Of a stretch of 64,000 nt of DNA, positions 42,901-55,800 are shown piece after piece. Under the pieces are notes generated by a model. It was given only the letters and a program-made list of their open reading frames with translations, ran no database searches and was not told the DNA's origin. Made by a program: the position numbers and the translations under genes. The first letter of the stretch is position 1, and each line of letters starts with the position of its first letter. Source of the stretch: Phalacrocorax aristotelis (Eukaryota > Chordata > Aves > Suliformes > Phalacrocoracidae); the NCBI RefSeq assembly GCF_949628215.1, contig NC_134280.1, forward strand, positions 51,238,621 through 51,302,620. Reading direction: 5' to 3'.

Positions 42901-45900
42901 ATACTTCTTGAAAGAAAAGTATTTCTATTATTTACATGGGGATATAACTGGGTTTTTTTTGTGTTAAGCATTTCTGAAATCAAACTGGCTCTGTCATAGA
43001 GAGGACAGCATGGCAAAACAAGTCAGCCTGAAGTGGGTACAAGTAGAAGAATTTTAGCTTGGGGTACGTGTTTCCCCTGGGAATTGTCGTTCTGTTTGGT
43101 TGTAGTGTGTTTGAGTTACCTCGATCCTATTCATATGGTGCACTCAACAAAATCCAAAAATAATTTTTTTCCTTACATATTTATATCTGTCCTTTCCTTT
43201 GCCCTGTTTGTGTTGGCTGACACCTTCACCTGCTGCAGTACTTGAGAAAAGTCCTCAGCTGAGACTTGGAGGTGCTTGTTCTAGAGAAGACCACTGTGAT
43301 AAGAGCAATGTGCTGTGCACCTCAGACTTGTTTTTTCATCCGTGAAGATTGGATGGTTATTCATGCTGGACCCCTACAGTTTAAAACATCTGCCTGTCAC
43401 CAGAACTTGTTCAGTGACTTTAGACTTAACAGCTTGGGGGCTGAGCTCTAGACCTCCAGGATCTTGAGATTCCTCTGCTGACAGTGTTTCTAGCACTTAC
43501 AGCATCTCAGTCCAGTAGCACAGCGGAGATGGCAGATGTGCTTCTTTGGAAACTTTTTTGTGTGAGGTTAAATCGAAACTCTAAATTTTAATTGCTAATT
43601 TCTTTTAGAAAGAACAGTTTGTCTCTGACCTACATATGGGATTCAAATGTGACTTTCTCGCTCTTTGAAGACTTTTTATTGTTCAAAATTGGGAATAGTA
43701 TTAAGACTACAGGGCTGCTGTTGTCTCTTTTCTTGTAACTTTGTTTTATTTTCTCCTGGTAGTGTGGACTCTCTTCTTCATGAAGAATTAAAGCTACATC
43801 AACTGGTGGTGAGTTAGGAACTATTATATTGGTTGCTGTTTGTAGGTCCACTGGGGAATTATAGGTAAGCTCTTTCTGAGCAGAATTGATTAGTTTTTTC
43901 TTATGCCCTCTCTGTAGGAATCTTAATTTTTTTTCCTGGGGAGGGTGGGGGGTGTGCGTTTGTCTTGGTCACAGACCAGGATTTTTTCTGTATTGAGAAA
44001 AAGAATCTTTAGTATTAAGGCCTTGTAGATTGTGACGACTTGTCAGAAAACAATGACAAGACCTGCAAACACCTCTGGAAACCATTCTTGTCCTATGCAA
44101 AATCTAATTCTTTGTTCCAGTTTTATTGGAGTTGTTTAATCTGTTTTTCTCATTTCTGAAGAGGAAGTGTTTTCTGTCCATTAAGTGCACATGCTGTTAA
44201 GAAGACTTAAATGTATCATTCCCTAGAGATATGGCATTTTCATAATAACATTACTATTCAGGCAATTTAATTCAGATTTTATCAAATATTCTAGGCAGGT
44301 CTGTTTCAGGAACGGAATGTGAGGATAAAGATGTGCACAGTTGAGGAAGCCAAATTAGAGTGAGGAGCAGAATATTGCCAAGGAGCTGGAAAAGAGTTGT
44401 TGTAGTTCAAGGAGAGGACAAGCATTTGGTGCAAGTGACATGAAAATGAGAGTCTGCAAAACAGAGAGGAAACAAAGGCTAGTATCCCATGCTGGATAAT
44501 AAACTGATTGTTCCCCTTATTCAGGGACTCCAAAATACATCACAAGCATCAGTGAATGATTTGGTTGTACAGTCATGGTGTACTTCAGCACTAGTATGTG
44601 TCGTAAAAACTGTCATGGATATTTATGGTAGGACAATGGTTGATGATTTGGCATTTGGTTCAGTAGAATAGTATTCCAAAAGGATAAAGCTATTCTTTGC
44701 AGAAGAGACTGGCTTAATGGAAGGGAGGGGAGGAAGATATTGGCCCTAGTCTGTGAAATGAACTTTTACTGCACATGATTTGCCTGAGCACCTTTCGTTC
44801 AGGGCACATGCTTTCAGCTTCAAAAAGAAGCTGTTTGTACCTGTTAAACCTATATTCTCTCAAAACAATTCATACTGCAGTGCATATGATTCTCCCTCAG
44901 GGAAAAGAGAGAATAAACTGAACACCAGATATTAGCTGAAGCACTTAGCGCACTGCTGGGAGGCACTTCGATATGACAGTGATATAGGCAGTGTCAGAAG
45001 TGATGCAGCACAGAAGAGAAGAGATCTGTGCCAGCAGATTGTGTTTGATGTTCACTACAGTATTTCTCTAGAGCACAGCTATGTTTAAGCACCTAAGCCA
45101 AAAGCATTTTTGTTCCACAGCCCCCAAATACTCTGTAAATACAGCTAGAGCACTTTGTGGCTCCAGCAAATGCAAGAAAGTAGGGAGGTAACTCTTTAAG
45201 ATTACGGCAAGCCATCTCTGCCAGGAAAACTCACCTCAGCATAGTAGCTGGCAAGCTCCTGTCAACCCTGTGCTGTTTGCTGATCGAGGAAATAATCCAT
45301 GAACTAATACGTTACAATTTCTTGACTGATTTTTGTGGACAGGATTTTTCCAAAGCTTTCTTTGGGATTTAAGAACCTACTTGTTGCTGAGTTGCCTTGG
45401 ACATGAGCATTGATTCTCTGAGGCGATCCGGAGAGTGTCTGGATGCTGCTACTGCATCCTTGTGAAGATGCTGGCAATGCTGTATAAGCAATTCATGAGG
45501 CCTTATAGGCAAGGGAGAGAAATCACTTGTTTGTGTATCAATGGGAGGGAAAAAGGCTGTCTCCACAATGCCTGCAGAGTAGACTATAGCAAGGGTTTGG
45601 GACTTGCAGTGGAGAGTGCTGCCCGCTGAAGAAAGTATGTTGATATTGCAAGGGGTGCTGGTGTCAGAGAGCCCATGCCTTATATACCAGGTGCATGGTC
45701 ACTACTTTTATGTAAAATTCACATGCTTACTCTGAAATCAACTGTAGTTAACTAGTTTTTTGGACAGCAGGAAAGATGTTGAAAGACTATGGCTTTTCCA
45801 TCTTCCCTGCCCCCGCCCACCCCCCGCCCCCCGAACAAAGCTACTCTGTTCCATCTGGGCTTTTGATTTTTGAATTCATTTCTAAAACGGTTTCCTGATA

Positions 45901-46979
45901 GAGAACTTTATATTCCTAGCCATGAAAGACTGAGCTTTAGAAGCACTGTTTTAATTTAAGAAACTTGATCTTTAAAAAAGCTCTGCCTGCATGGGCACTG
46001 TTAGCACTTTGGGCATGTTCCTGTGCTGATTTCTTTTCAAAGATACGCTTCTCCCTATATCTTGTTCAAAGAGACTTCTACTTCTTTTTGAGGGCTGAAG
46101 CCAGTACTGTCATAAAATGTGGTAATGTCTTCAAACTGATAATTACCTGGAGATATTTTTTCTTGGATAAATTCCTGTCTTTATTTCCTGTCCTGTGTGC
46201 AGAAACAAGGCAGCAGTATAACTCTTATCTGCCTCCTGTTTTATGGAAACCCTTCTTCAAGGGTCATAGTCATGCATTTGAATGGGGACACCGTATGATC
46301 TCTGCTGTGCTGGAAGGGCAACATAAAAATGACAGAAGCAACAAGACAAAGTGCAGTGTGAACAAGCCCCAGTAGCTTAGTTTTGAAAAGCTTTGTTCAA
46401 GGCATCACATAAATACGACAGAAGATAGTTTTATGGTTTAAAAAATGAGGAGAGAATATGTAGGTAATCTTTGCAACCAGGTAAAAATATCATAGTACAC
46501 ATAAAGTGAGGTGTTACAGCTTCCTGTGATCTAAATTGGCATCTAATCTTCGTCAGTAGGTGAAACAACACTTGATGTTGTTTATATTGAATGCTTTTTT
46601 TATCACTTAAGAACAAAGTGGTGTTTTGAAACCTTTATTATGTGAATCAGGCAAATAAGGCAATTCAGGTAATAAGTAAAATCTCTGAAGATCAAGGAAA
46701 CTCCATGCTTTACATCATATAATTGGCCCAGACCTTTATTTTAATGTTCTGAATCTATGTCTGAAAACTGCGTTAAGGGGAGGAGTAGTCTGCATAGAAA
46801 GAGGTTTTGCTCTTAATGTTTAGAGCCTAAAACTGTGTTTTGCCTATTATTCAGGGTCTCTTTCAAATCAAAAAGTTCCTTTTTCCTTCAAAGGAGATGC
46901 TAGGCTGCTACAGGGAGCAATTTTTTTCTGGTCAACAGTAAAACCTTCAACTTCCATTAATTCTGTGTAACTAAAGCTG
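33931..46979. other. Gene-free 13 kb between the LTR and the second CR1
   Basis: No coding exon or RNA gene is recognised. It holds a C-rich tract at 45810-45832 with minus-strand G-quadruplex potential, otherwise ordinary unique-looking, AT-rich DNA. Confidence 0.5.
45810..45832 (-). other. G-quadruplex-capable tract
   Basis: On the minus strand there are four G-runs (6, 6, 3 and 5 long) separated by single bases, a compact match to the G3+N1-7 rule. A related but shorter C-rich block (ACCCCCCGCCCCC) lies at 63439-63451. Confidence 0.8.
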
Positions 46980-47916
46980 TCTGTTCAATATCTTCATTGA
47001 TGATCTGGATGAGGGGATTGAGTGTGCCCTCAGTAATTTTGCAGATGACACCAAGCTGGGTGGAAGTGTTGATCTGCTGGAGGGCAGGAAGGCCCTACAG
47101 AGGGACCTGGAAAGGCTAGATTGTTGGGCCGGAGCCAAATGTATGAGATTCAACAAGGCCAATTGCTGGGTCCTGCACTTGGGTCACAACAACCCCATGC
47201 AATGCTACAGGCTTGGGTAGGAGTGGCTGGAGAGCTGCCTGGTGGAGAAGGACCGGGGGTGTTGGTTGACAGCTGGCTGAACATGAGCCGGCAGTGTGTC
47301 CAGGTGGCCAAGAAGGCCAACAGCATCCTGGCTTGTATCAGGAATAGTGTGGCCAGCAGGGGTAGGGAAGTGATTGTGCCCCTGTACTCAGCACTGGTGA
47401 GGCCACACGTCAAGTACTGTGTTCAGTTTTGGGCTGCTCACTACAAGAAGGACACTGAGGTGCTGGAGCATGTCCAGAGAAGGGCAATGAAGCTGGTGAA
47501 GGGTCTGGAGAACAGGTCTTCTGAGGAGTGGCTGAGGGAACTGGGGTTGTTTAGTCTGGAGAAGAGGAGGCTGAGGGGAGACCTTATCACTCTCTACAAC
47601 TACCTGAAAGGAGGTGGGGATTGGTCTCTTCTCCCTAGAAACAAGCAATAGGATGAGAGGAAATGTCCTCCGGTAGTGCCAGGGGAAGTTTAGGTTGGAT
47701 ATTAGGAAAAATGTCTTCACTGAAAGGGTTGTCAAACATTGGAACAGGTTGCCCAGGGAGGTGGTGGAGTCTCCATCCCTGGAGGTATTTAAAAGAAGGG
47801 TAGATGTGGTGCTTGAGGATATGGTTTAGTGGTGGACTTGGCAGTGCTAGGTTAGTGGTTGGATTCGATGATCTTAAGGGTCTTTTCCAACCTTAATGAC
47901 TCTATGATTCTATGAT
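46980..47916 (+). mobile_element. CR1 LINE, 5'-truncated: reverse transcriptase end plus 3' UTR
   Basis: A 0.94 kb CR1 copy that starts inside the reverse transcriptase and keeps the whole 3' UTR. The 3' UTR contains GTTTAGGTTGGATATTAGG, GGAACAGGTTGCCCAGGGAGG and ATCCCTGGAGGTATTTAAAAG, and the element ends in two ATTCTATGAT-type repeats. It carries the conserved FADD catalytic block. It is longer and less eroded than the copy at 29210, but cannot move on its own. Confidence 0.95.
46981..47651 (+). pseudogene. CR1 ORF2 (reverse transcriptase) C-terminal fragment, broken
   Basis: The frame from 46981 reads [14 protein letters not shown] and FADDTKLGG; the FADD block (47038-47049) is the metal-binding motif of LINE reverse transcriptases. 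It meets a TAG at 47218-47220, where the family has a Glu codon. About 35 bases later (near 47253) one base is missing relative to the family, shifting the frame. The rest of the ORF2 C-terminus, with [18 protein letters not shown] and [25 protein letters not shown], is then read in a different frame up to TAG at 47649-47651. The N-terminal endonuclease and most of the RT palm are absent. Non-functional. Confidence 0.9.
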
Positions 47917-49227
47917 CTAACCAGTTATTTAGGCCTTCCTTCTGCAGATAACGGGAAAAGAAAGAGAAAGGGAACTTGGAAAAGGAGATTCATCCCACCT
48001 TGGTTAGGGCTTTCCTCAATATGGGGTACATGGAAGTCGCTGTTTCTTTTTACAGTCGTACAGGGAGCCAAGATATCCCTCTGAGACTGCATCTGGCAGT
48101 TAAACAGTTGAAGTTGTACACAGGTGTTTGCGTGATTTGAATCCCAAGCATAGTCCTTAAAGTAACAGCTGACTTTGTTGCAGAGGCTGTACCTTGAGAT
48201 TGTGCAGCGTTTGCAACCAGAGATGTTTTGCTTTGGAGGCTGCTGCTAAGTTTGTGGGTTTCTCATGCTGGTAGCTTACATGTATGTAGGTAAGTGTAAT
48301 GGTAATTGTGTGAAGGAGGCCCAGCTTCAGATCGCGCCTCTGCTGTTGGACAAACAGTCTATTTGGGACAAACAGTCTGTTTGCAAAGATTTCACAACAT
48401 GCTTGGGAGAAACTCTGTCCGTTTGCTTGGACTGTTAACTGTTTACTGTAGTAATGATGATGAAGGATCAATTCTGTCAGCATGGTACAACAAAGTTTTC
48501 ATTAAAAAAAAACCAGAGGAGCACATCCTAAATGAATAAAGGGCATATTGAAATAAGAGCTTATGTTATGTAAAACCAAAAGTTTTGGAGCTGGGAGGTC
48601 AACTCTCTGGGTTTTGGAGTGTGTTTTCCTCCCCTGAATTCACTGAGTAATTCCACTGTTGCCCAAGTATAACAGACCTTTCAGAGTCCAGCTGGCATTC
48701 CTCCTGGTATTCATTTGGAAGATCAGCTGTGGGAGTTAGTGGTTATCTAGCCATTCTACTGTTTGGGGTTTTTTGTTTGTTTGTTTGTTTTTTTCCCAGT
48801 GTGTGTGTACTCTCAGTTCAAGTCTCATGTCCTGGAGCTGGTTAAAGTGTGCTTGAGGGGCCCTGTTGTAAAGACTCCAGCAAGTTCAGAAGGGGTTTTT
48901 TAGCCTTTCATGCATGGGCCTTTTCTTCTTCCGCAATGGTGTGGCTTTCCTTTTTTCTCATCCAACTTTTTTTTTTTTTCTCAAATGAATTTAAAAATGC
49001 TAAAACTGGTAGATAAATAAAATCAAAACTCAGTCGCATGCGGTTCAATGCTGAGCCGCAGACTTGCTATTTGATTAAACCAGCTTGTCTGTCAGACCAC
49101 GTACTTGTCTGAAATGATGATAGCTATCTCCAAGGGGCTTCTGAGGGTAAGTATATTCAGGATTTTGAGTTCATATACTGAGTTCCCATAGGAGGATGGA
49201 GAAGGGGAAGGTATTGCATGTTCCTGC
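47917..49227. other. Gene-free gap
   Basis: Unique-looking sequence between the second CR1 and LTR copy 2. It holds a T/G tract with TTTG units at 48766-48797 and a T-run near 48966-48980. No gene seen. Confidence 0.5.
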
Positions 49228-49807
49228 TGTGCTGGTTTTGACTGGAATAGAGTTAGTTTTCTTCACAATAGCTGGTATGTGGCTGTGCTTTGGATTTGTG
49301 CTGGAAACAGTGTTGATAATATAAGGATGTTTTAGTTACTGCTGGGCAGGGCTTTTCTGCCTCTCACCCCACCCCACCAGCGAGTGCGCTGGGTGTGCAC
49401 AAGAAGCTGGGAGGGGACACGGCTGGGACAGCTGACCCCAACCAGCCAAAGGGATATTCCATACTGTATGACATCATGCTCAGTATATTAAGCTGGGGGA
49501 AGAAGAAGGAAGGGGGGGAACACATTTGGAGTGATGGCGTTTGCCTTCCCAAGTAACCATTACATGTGATGGAGCCCTGCTTTCCTGGAGGTGGCTGAAC
49601 ACCTGCCTGATGATGGGAAGGAGTTAATGAATTCCTTGTTTTGCTTTGCTCGTGTGCGCAGCTTTTGCCTTACCTGTTAAACTGCCTTTATGTTAACCCA
49701 CAAGTTTTCTTGCTTTTACCTTATTGATTCTCTCCCCCATTCCACCTGGGAGGAGGGAGGGAGTGGCTGCATGGGGCTTAGGTACCATCTGTGGTTTAAC
49801 CATAATG
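49228..49807 (+). mobile_element. Solo LTR of an avian endogenous retrovirus, copy 2
   Basis: The same LTR as copy 1 but on the plus strand, 15.3 kb away, so the two form an inverted pair. From 49228 to 49781 it differs from copy 1 at only two positions (GACTGG versus GGCTGG near 49241; AAGAAGAAGG versus AAGAAGGAGG near 49505). The last ~26 bp (49782-49807) then align ungapped with copy 1's end but match at only about half the positions, ending CCATAATG instead of CCACAACA. The CRE-like TGACATCA lies at about 49469 and the TATA-like TATATTA at 49484-49490. No target-site duplication is clear. No internal retroviral sequence adjoins it. Confidence 0.9.
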
Positions 49808-52800
49808 TCTAGTGAAAAGTTGCATACAGCCAGTCATGCTTTTTCTCCTCTCCCATTTCAGTGTGTTAGCTTGAAAGTTTTGAAAAAGTTTCACTGACAA
49901 AAATAACTTTGTGTAGAGATGAGACTTTGTTTTGCTTTTTCTGTTAAATTTCAAAGAGCATTGTAGGCTGCTAAGCTGACAAAAGAAAGATCAGTAGGAA
50001 AGAGAGTTTCTTCAGGCAAATTTCCTGACCCAAGACAAAGGCAGCAAAGAACTGTCAGGGTATGTTTTTTGTCACAGGAACAGAAGAAGAAAACTGGACA
50101 CCTATCAATTTGGTCTTCACAAATGAGTTGCACTGAAGAAGCATGGCTCATTTGAGCTGGAGCCTGGGGTCCTGTGCTAGTCCTGGAGTAATAGTGGAGA
50201 AAGGATTGCTTTCAGGGACTGTCATACCAGCCTTGCTGTGCTAGGTGCTGGCAATGCAAAATGTCTTGATGGCAGACAGAGAAACCTGAGCTTTGCACTG
50301 AAATGACCAACAAACGTGATCTCTTTTCTAAGAGAAGAGTGTCTTTCTCTCCTTGTGAGTTTTTGATGGATGACTTGAATTTCTACAGAGCCTTTCCACC
50401 TTGGCATGTGACTGTGCAGGCCAACCGCTTGCTCATTTATGTTGCTACAGAGCTAATTCTGTTTCAGCAATGGATAAGGAGTTCTGCTGAACCTGCCCTT
50501 GATTACCAGCTCTGTTTGCCACAAGGGAGCAGTTATTAATGTGCTCTCATATTTAAGACTATTATAACTCCTTCATTTTGATTAATCTCATTGTAGAGTG
50601 TTTTAGTCTTTCAGCCTCCATAAAATGTAAGTCTAATTGTGGAAGTGCTTCCATTGTTTCCCTCCCAGCTGAGGGAGGAGGCAGAAGGGCTATTGGTTTT
50701 TATATAAAAATAAGTTTAATGAGATTTGGAGGTTGGGCTTGATCCAAGGCTTACTGGAGTTGGTGGTGATCAGTCATTAGATTAAGATGGATTTCACGCT
50801 CTGGTATCTGAGTTACTGCCATGGTGTTCAGCTGTCTGTGTAGTAAGGGTTTTGCAGGTTTCCATCAATTGTTCAAAAGCAGCAAACTGTCACGGTGAGG
50901 GAGGGCAAGGGGAAGCATGCTGACCAGATATTTAACAGCCACTTCTTTTATTCCTGTGATCCTGTTGTCTCACCTTTCTGCACATTTCAACATTGAAAGT
51001 GTGGTCATGGCGCATGTGATAGTGGTTCATAATGAAGCACACAACCAGATGATAGAGCTTTAGCAACAGGGTTCAGAGCGAAAAGATTAATATCTTTAAC
51101 TCTGAGATAAGCTGTAATTTGGTAGTTATTAATTCTTACATTTTTTTAAAAATGAATATTGCAATGTGAAGACCAGGGAATCAGATAGAGGTAAGAAGCT
51201 GTAACAAACGTAATTCAGATGTTCAACTGTGCCAGCAATTGGTCCCGGTCTGGCCCGTGGGCCAGTTCTGTTCTGTTTTTCTTGTACACACATACACATA
51301 TATGTTGATGCTTTACCTATGAGCTGTTGCCTTTTCCTTTAGGAAGGAAAGATTTCTGTGACATGTAACAGAGGATGGCCCCACAACATTGCCCCAAGCC
51401 AGTTTGTGGCAGGCATCCCCAAAAGATCAGACCATCTTCTCAGCCATGACTATCTCTGCAAATGACTGCTGCAGCTCAAGCTTAATTTCTTCCTCTCTCC
51501 CTCTGCTTTTTTCTGTACTGACTTTTGATTGACTGGTGCTCTAGGTCAACCAAATATCATCAATGTCTCCTGATAGAAAACTGTGTGAACAGTGCCTCAC
51601 TCTTACATATTCAACCCCCAGGAACTTGTTCTCTACAGAAGCAGGCTTTTTCTATGCCTTATTCCTGCAGATTTAATTTTTCAGGCTTTTTCACTATACA
51701 GTGTTAGGCAATATATTTTCAGCTGGAACAAGTTGGTGTGGCTGTCCATTAAAGTTAAGAATAAATGTATTGTATCACTAGAAGGTGCAATTCATATGTA
51801 TGGGGAGAGGAGAAAGCTATCCGTGCATCTACTTTGAAGAATGCAGCTATTTCTAAGATCCTTGTAAAGACAGATTTAATGTGTATGACTAAATGTAGTA
51901 AACCTAAAGAAAACAGCAAAATGGAGTATCTCTTCTTGGAGCTTATTCTTTTCTGTCAAGCACATAGAAGGAAGGCAGAGTTTTTAGTGTGAGAGAGGGA
52001 TCATGAAGTATTGTTTATCTACTGTGTTACTGCAAATGAAAGGAACAGAGTTCATGTACCCTGTGAACAGTAAATGGAAGTGGGATCTATATAATACTTA
52101 TGTTAAAATAAATATATTACCTTTGCTTAAGAAGCTGCTGGTTGCTCTCTCAGGTACATGGTTCAATTTAGTGATCATGAGCATCTATTTAAACTAATAG
52201 TTTTAAAGCTCAGGACAGAACTAGTACTTTGTCCTTGACTGTCTTATCTGCTGCTGTAACACCCAGTCCCCCTGGGCTGTTCTGCCTGTTGTCATCTGGT
52301 GGCATGTGCAATGCCATCAAATGGACAATGCAGCTGGCAAGTTTCTTTCAGACTATCTGCCTTTCTGAAAGAGGCTGTCGTTACTCTGTACCTCAGTTTG
52401 GTTCAGCCTGAAGTGTAATATAGCTGCCCAGAAATGTATTGGATGTTGTGCTCATTGCGGACCTGTTGAATCTGTTCAGGCAGTTTGATGGCTCGTATAC
52501 ATAGATTTGTGTTTGGATGAAATGACATTGTGAAGAGGATTCCTTTTCTGTTGGGAGAAAACTTACTGAGGTGGGAATTTCAAAACATCACACCTGAGCT
52601 CTTCAGTTTTGTCATGTAGGCTTTCAGTGTGGTTCCTTGTACCTGAAAACTGTCTTACCATTTGTTGTTCCCAGTTTACAGGTGCAGTAACTCAGACTAG
52701 AGGTCAATCTGGAGGAGAAGAGTGAGGCAGTGGTCTACTAAGGCCTGCTTGTGAAATAAACTTCACACACAACTTGAGATGAACAAGGTAGCTCTAAACT

Positions 52801-55800
52801 TTTTGTACACTCCAGAGGGTGCAGCATTTGTTTGCTTGTCATTTTGAGGCTTCCTTTAGAGTCATACATTTTTGTGTAGAGACTGTATGTATCCTACCTC
52901 CTCCCCTCCAAAGGAAAAAAGGTGAAAAGATTGTAGAACTGAAGAACAGAGAAAGGGGAGGGGGAGAATGCTGGCTCTGTATTTTTTCTTTTGAGTAGAA
53001 GACCCTGACTGGGAGAAGTAGAGGGTGCCTGTGGGCACAGAGGTTTTGTGCACACACTTGGGGATGTGTGCAATGGGTTAACATGCTAAAGGCCAACCTC
53101 CTGTATGTTGGCCTTTACCAAGAACTACGTAGAAATAGTTGTGTGTTGCTCGTTTATATGAGGGATGACTCTTTGCAGAACTGTATGTCAAGACTCTATA
53201 TTTTCCTGTGAGTGTAAAGGGCAGCAAACCTGGACATGCATTTGGTTTGCTCCAGCTGCTGAGCCTTAATTGAGAACTCAAGCTGCAATTATTCTGTGAG
53301 TGAGGAGGCTATAAGTGCAGTTGTGGTGTTGAGCTGGGGAGGGGAGGACAGAGAGGAAGTCTGAGTGATTCCCAGTCTGCTCATAGGTTCCACATCCTCT
53401 GAGGATGACCAGCTGCATGTGACCTGCAGTAAGACCTGCTTTTTCATGCTAGTGCTGCTGCTGTACAGTGCTGAAAGCCTTCAAAGAGAGGGGCCTGTGG
53501 CTGCTCCTTCTGCCTGAGCTGCCCAGACCTGCAGAAAGTTGTTAGAAGTAACTGGATGCTTGGTGAGTGCTGCTGAAGATCACTTCATGTCCAGCCTTGT
53601 TTGACTTTTTACAGTGAAGCTATCGGAGAGTAGGTTGATCTCACCTGTGGGATTTCCCTGCTTCCCTCATATGTGACTCCTGCAGACTTTTGCTGCCCTC
53701 CACCCCTCAATACAAAAACAGTGGCAGAGGTCCTTTGGTAGTGCTTGGTTCTGTTCATGTACAGCGATGCTCTTTGTCCTGTGGTGCCTTGAATTATGGT
53801 GACTACGAAAGGTAGGAGGTGCTGTCAGGGCAAAATAATGTGCTGCCTGTTTGGCCCATAGAACAAAAGGCAGATGGGGTTTGCCAATCAGCCACTGCAT
53901 GACTGAGTTCTTGATAGCTTTCTGTAGGCAGAGTGGTTACAGCACAGATCTGCGGGGCACCCGGTTGCTTACATGGAGTGTTGTCTGCCCTCTTGAATGA
54001 GAGATTAAGCTCAGCTGCCTATACCCACTGCTGTGGTGTTCTAGAAGTGCTTTCTTCTGAAGGTGGTGAGGCTCCTCTGCCTGTTCCCAGTAGCATGGCC
54101 CATGAGCAGTGCCTGTAAGCTTGGGTCTGGAAGTACAAAGTATTACATTTAAGAGGCTCTCTACTGTTTAAATTAGAACTTAAGTTTATGCTTGTTCTTT
54201 CCTGGAAGGACTGGATTGTTGTAGGGAGAGGATCAAGGACAAGGTGTCTACCAGAGGCATGAGTTAATTTGTATCTTGATCCAGGTAAGTGCTGGTAGGG
54301 TTGCGAGGTATTTATAGTGCTGGTGACCTGATCTGGTTGCAGAACCACTGTGCTGCCTAGTAGCTGGTTTTAATTCAGGATGTTGTGGATGTCTGATATA
54401 GTCCATCCATACAATCCCCACTGCCAAGCTCTTGCAGTGCCTGCTGCGAGCATACAGCTTTACTGTGTAAGTGCAGTGTGGGTGGTGGAAAAACCTCATT
54501 GTGAGGAGAGGCTTTTTGAAATGGCAGAGATGCACCTGTGCTTTCCCAGGATTTACACTTTCAGTAACTGCGTAATTAATACTGACCTCCCAATTTTTCT
54601 CTTTATGGATTTATTTGTTAAATCAATTTGTGCTTAGATGACAAGATGCCTCTGACCCTTTATGCTTTGGATATCTTTTTATGCAGTCAATAGAAGTAGA
54701 GATAAACTGACATCTGAAGACATATGGGAGGTGACAGCATAGAAAAGCTGAAACCCTTTGTAATAGACTTGTGCTCTTTCTGCAATCAGAATTGGCGCAC
54801 ATGGCAGTGCTGCTGCTGTGCTTTCTTTTGGCCTAGTTTTCTAAGTGCCTTTGCCCATACAAATTTCTGAAAAGTGATTCTTCCTGGGCCTCCACAAGCT
54901 GTGCTGTGAGCTGTCGCAGAGTGTTTTGCTCATTTGTTCCAGGTGACTTTCCCTGGGTAAAGGTGAGTCGGTGGCTGCGCTGTGAGTAGAACTGAAAATA
55001 TCAGATTCCTGCTTGTTTGACTACAGACATCTGGGGGCTGATTTGATAGATTGCTTTTTCAAGTAGTGGATCACTTAGTATTTTGGATACATTGAGAAGA
55101 CTTCTACCTGTAGCTTGCAGTACTAGCAAACGGATTTTTTTCTTTAGTACAAGAAAGGTAGGTGGGAGGAGTACATATGACTGCACTGGGTGAGATTTAC
55201 TTGGGTTTATTTTCCTCCCCTGCCCCCCAGGTATTATTCACCATATGAATAGCCCTTCCTTTTAAAAGCAATATTATGCTTTCAAAGACTTATAGTCTAG
55301 ACATAAGTTAAACTATACAATGCTAGAAAACTTCCTTCCTTTCCAACCACTCACCGCATACATCTATGTCCTTGCCAATGAAGTCTCAGCATTGAACATT
55401 GGTGTGTATCAAGGCTATTATTATAATCTGCTATTTGAAATTAATGGAATTGAGAAGATGAACTACATAACTGTGGAGTGTATTTTCTAGATTATCCTTA
55501 ATTTGAGAACAAGGTGCATACTTTGTTAGTTTTCTCTTGTTCTGTGCTCTGATATTAACCAGAAGAGAATATTAATGAAACCATATTGAGGTTGTTGTAG
55601 TTAAATTTTTTGAAAAAATAATTTCATAAGTAACATTGCTAAATATCTGATGCTGTTTTATAGTTAAGTTTGCAGTGGAAGTTAATAGCTTGGAAACCAT
55701 ACTATAGCAGGCACAATGTCAGGTTATGAGCTTAACAAGATACTGTCAAAATTAAAGGCAGTGTATTGAGAGTCTGTCCCTAGTGACTCATATCTTTTGA

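Noticed and set aside
45965-46375. 136-codon open frame on plus
   Set aside because: No recognisable motif, and position and composition fit chance.
33346-49807. Reading the two LTRs as the ends of one provirus
   Set aside because: They are in opposite orientation and the 15 kb between them contains no recognisable gag, pol or env.
33341-49811. Inversion of the 15 kb segment by recombination between the LTRs
   Set aside because: Copy 1 keeps a plausible target-site duplication on its own two flanks, and the inner flank of copy 2 is not the reverse complement of CCCGC, so the flanks were not exchanged.
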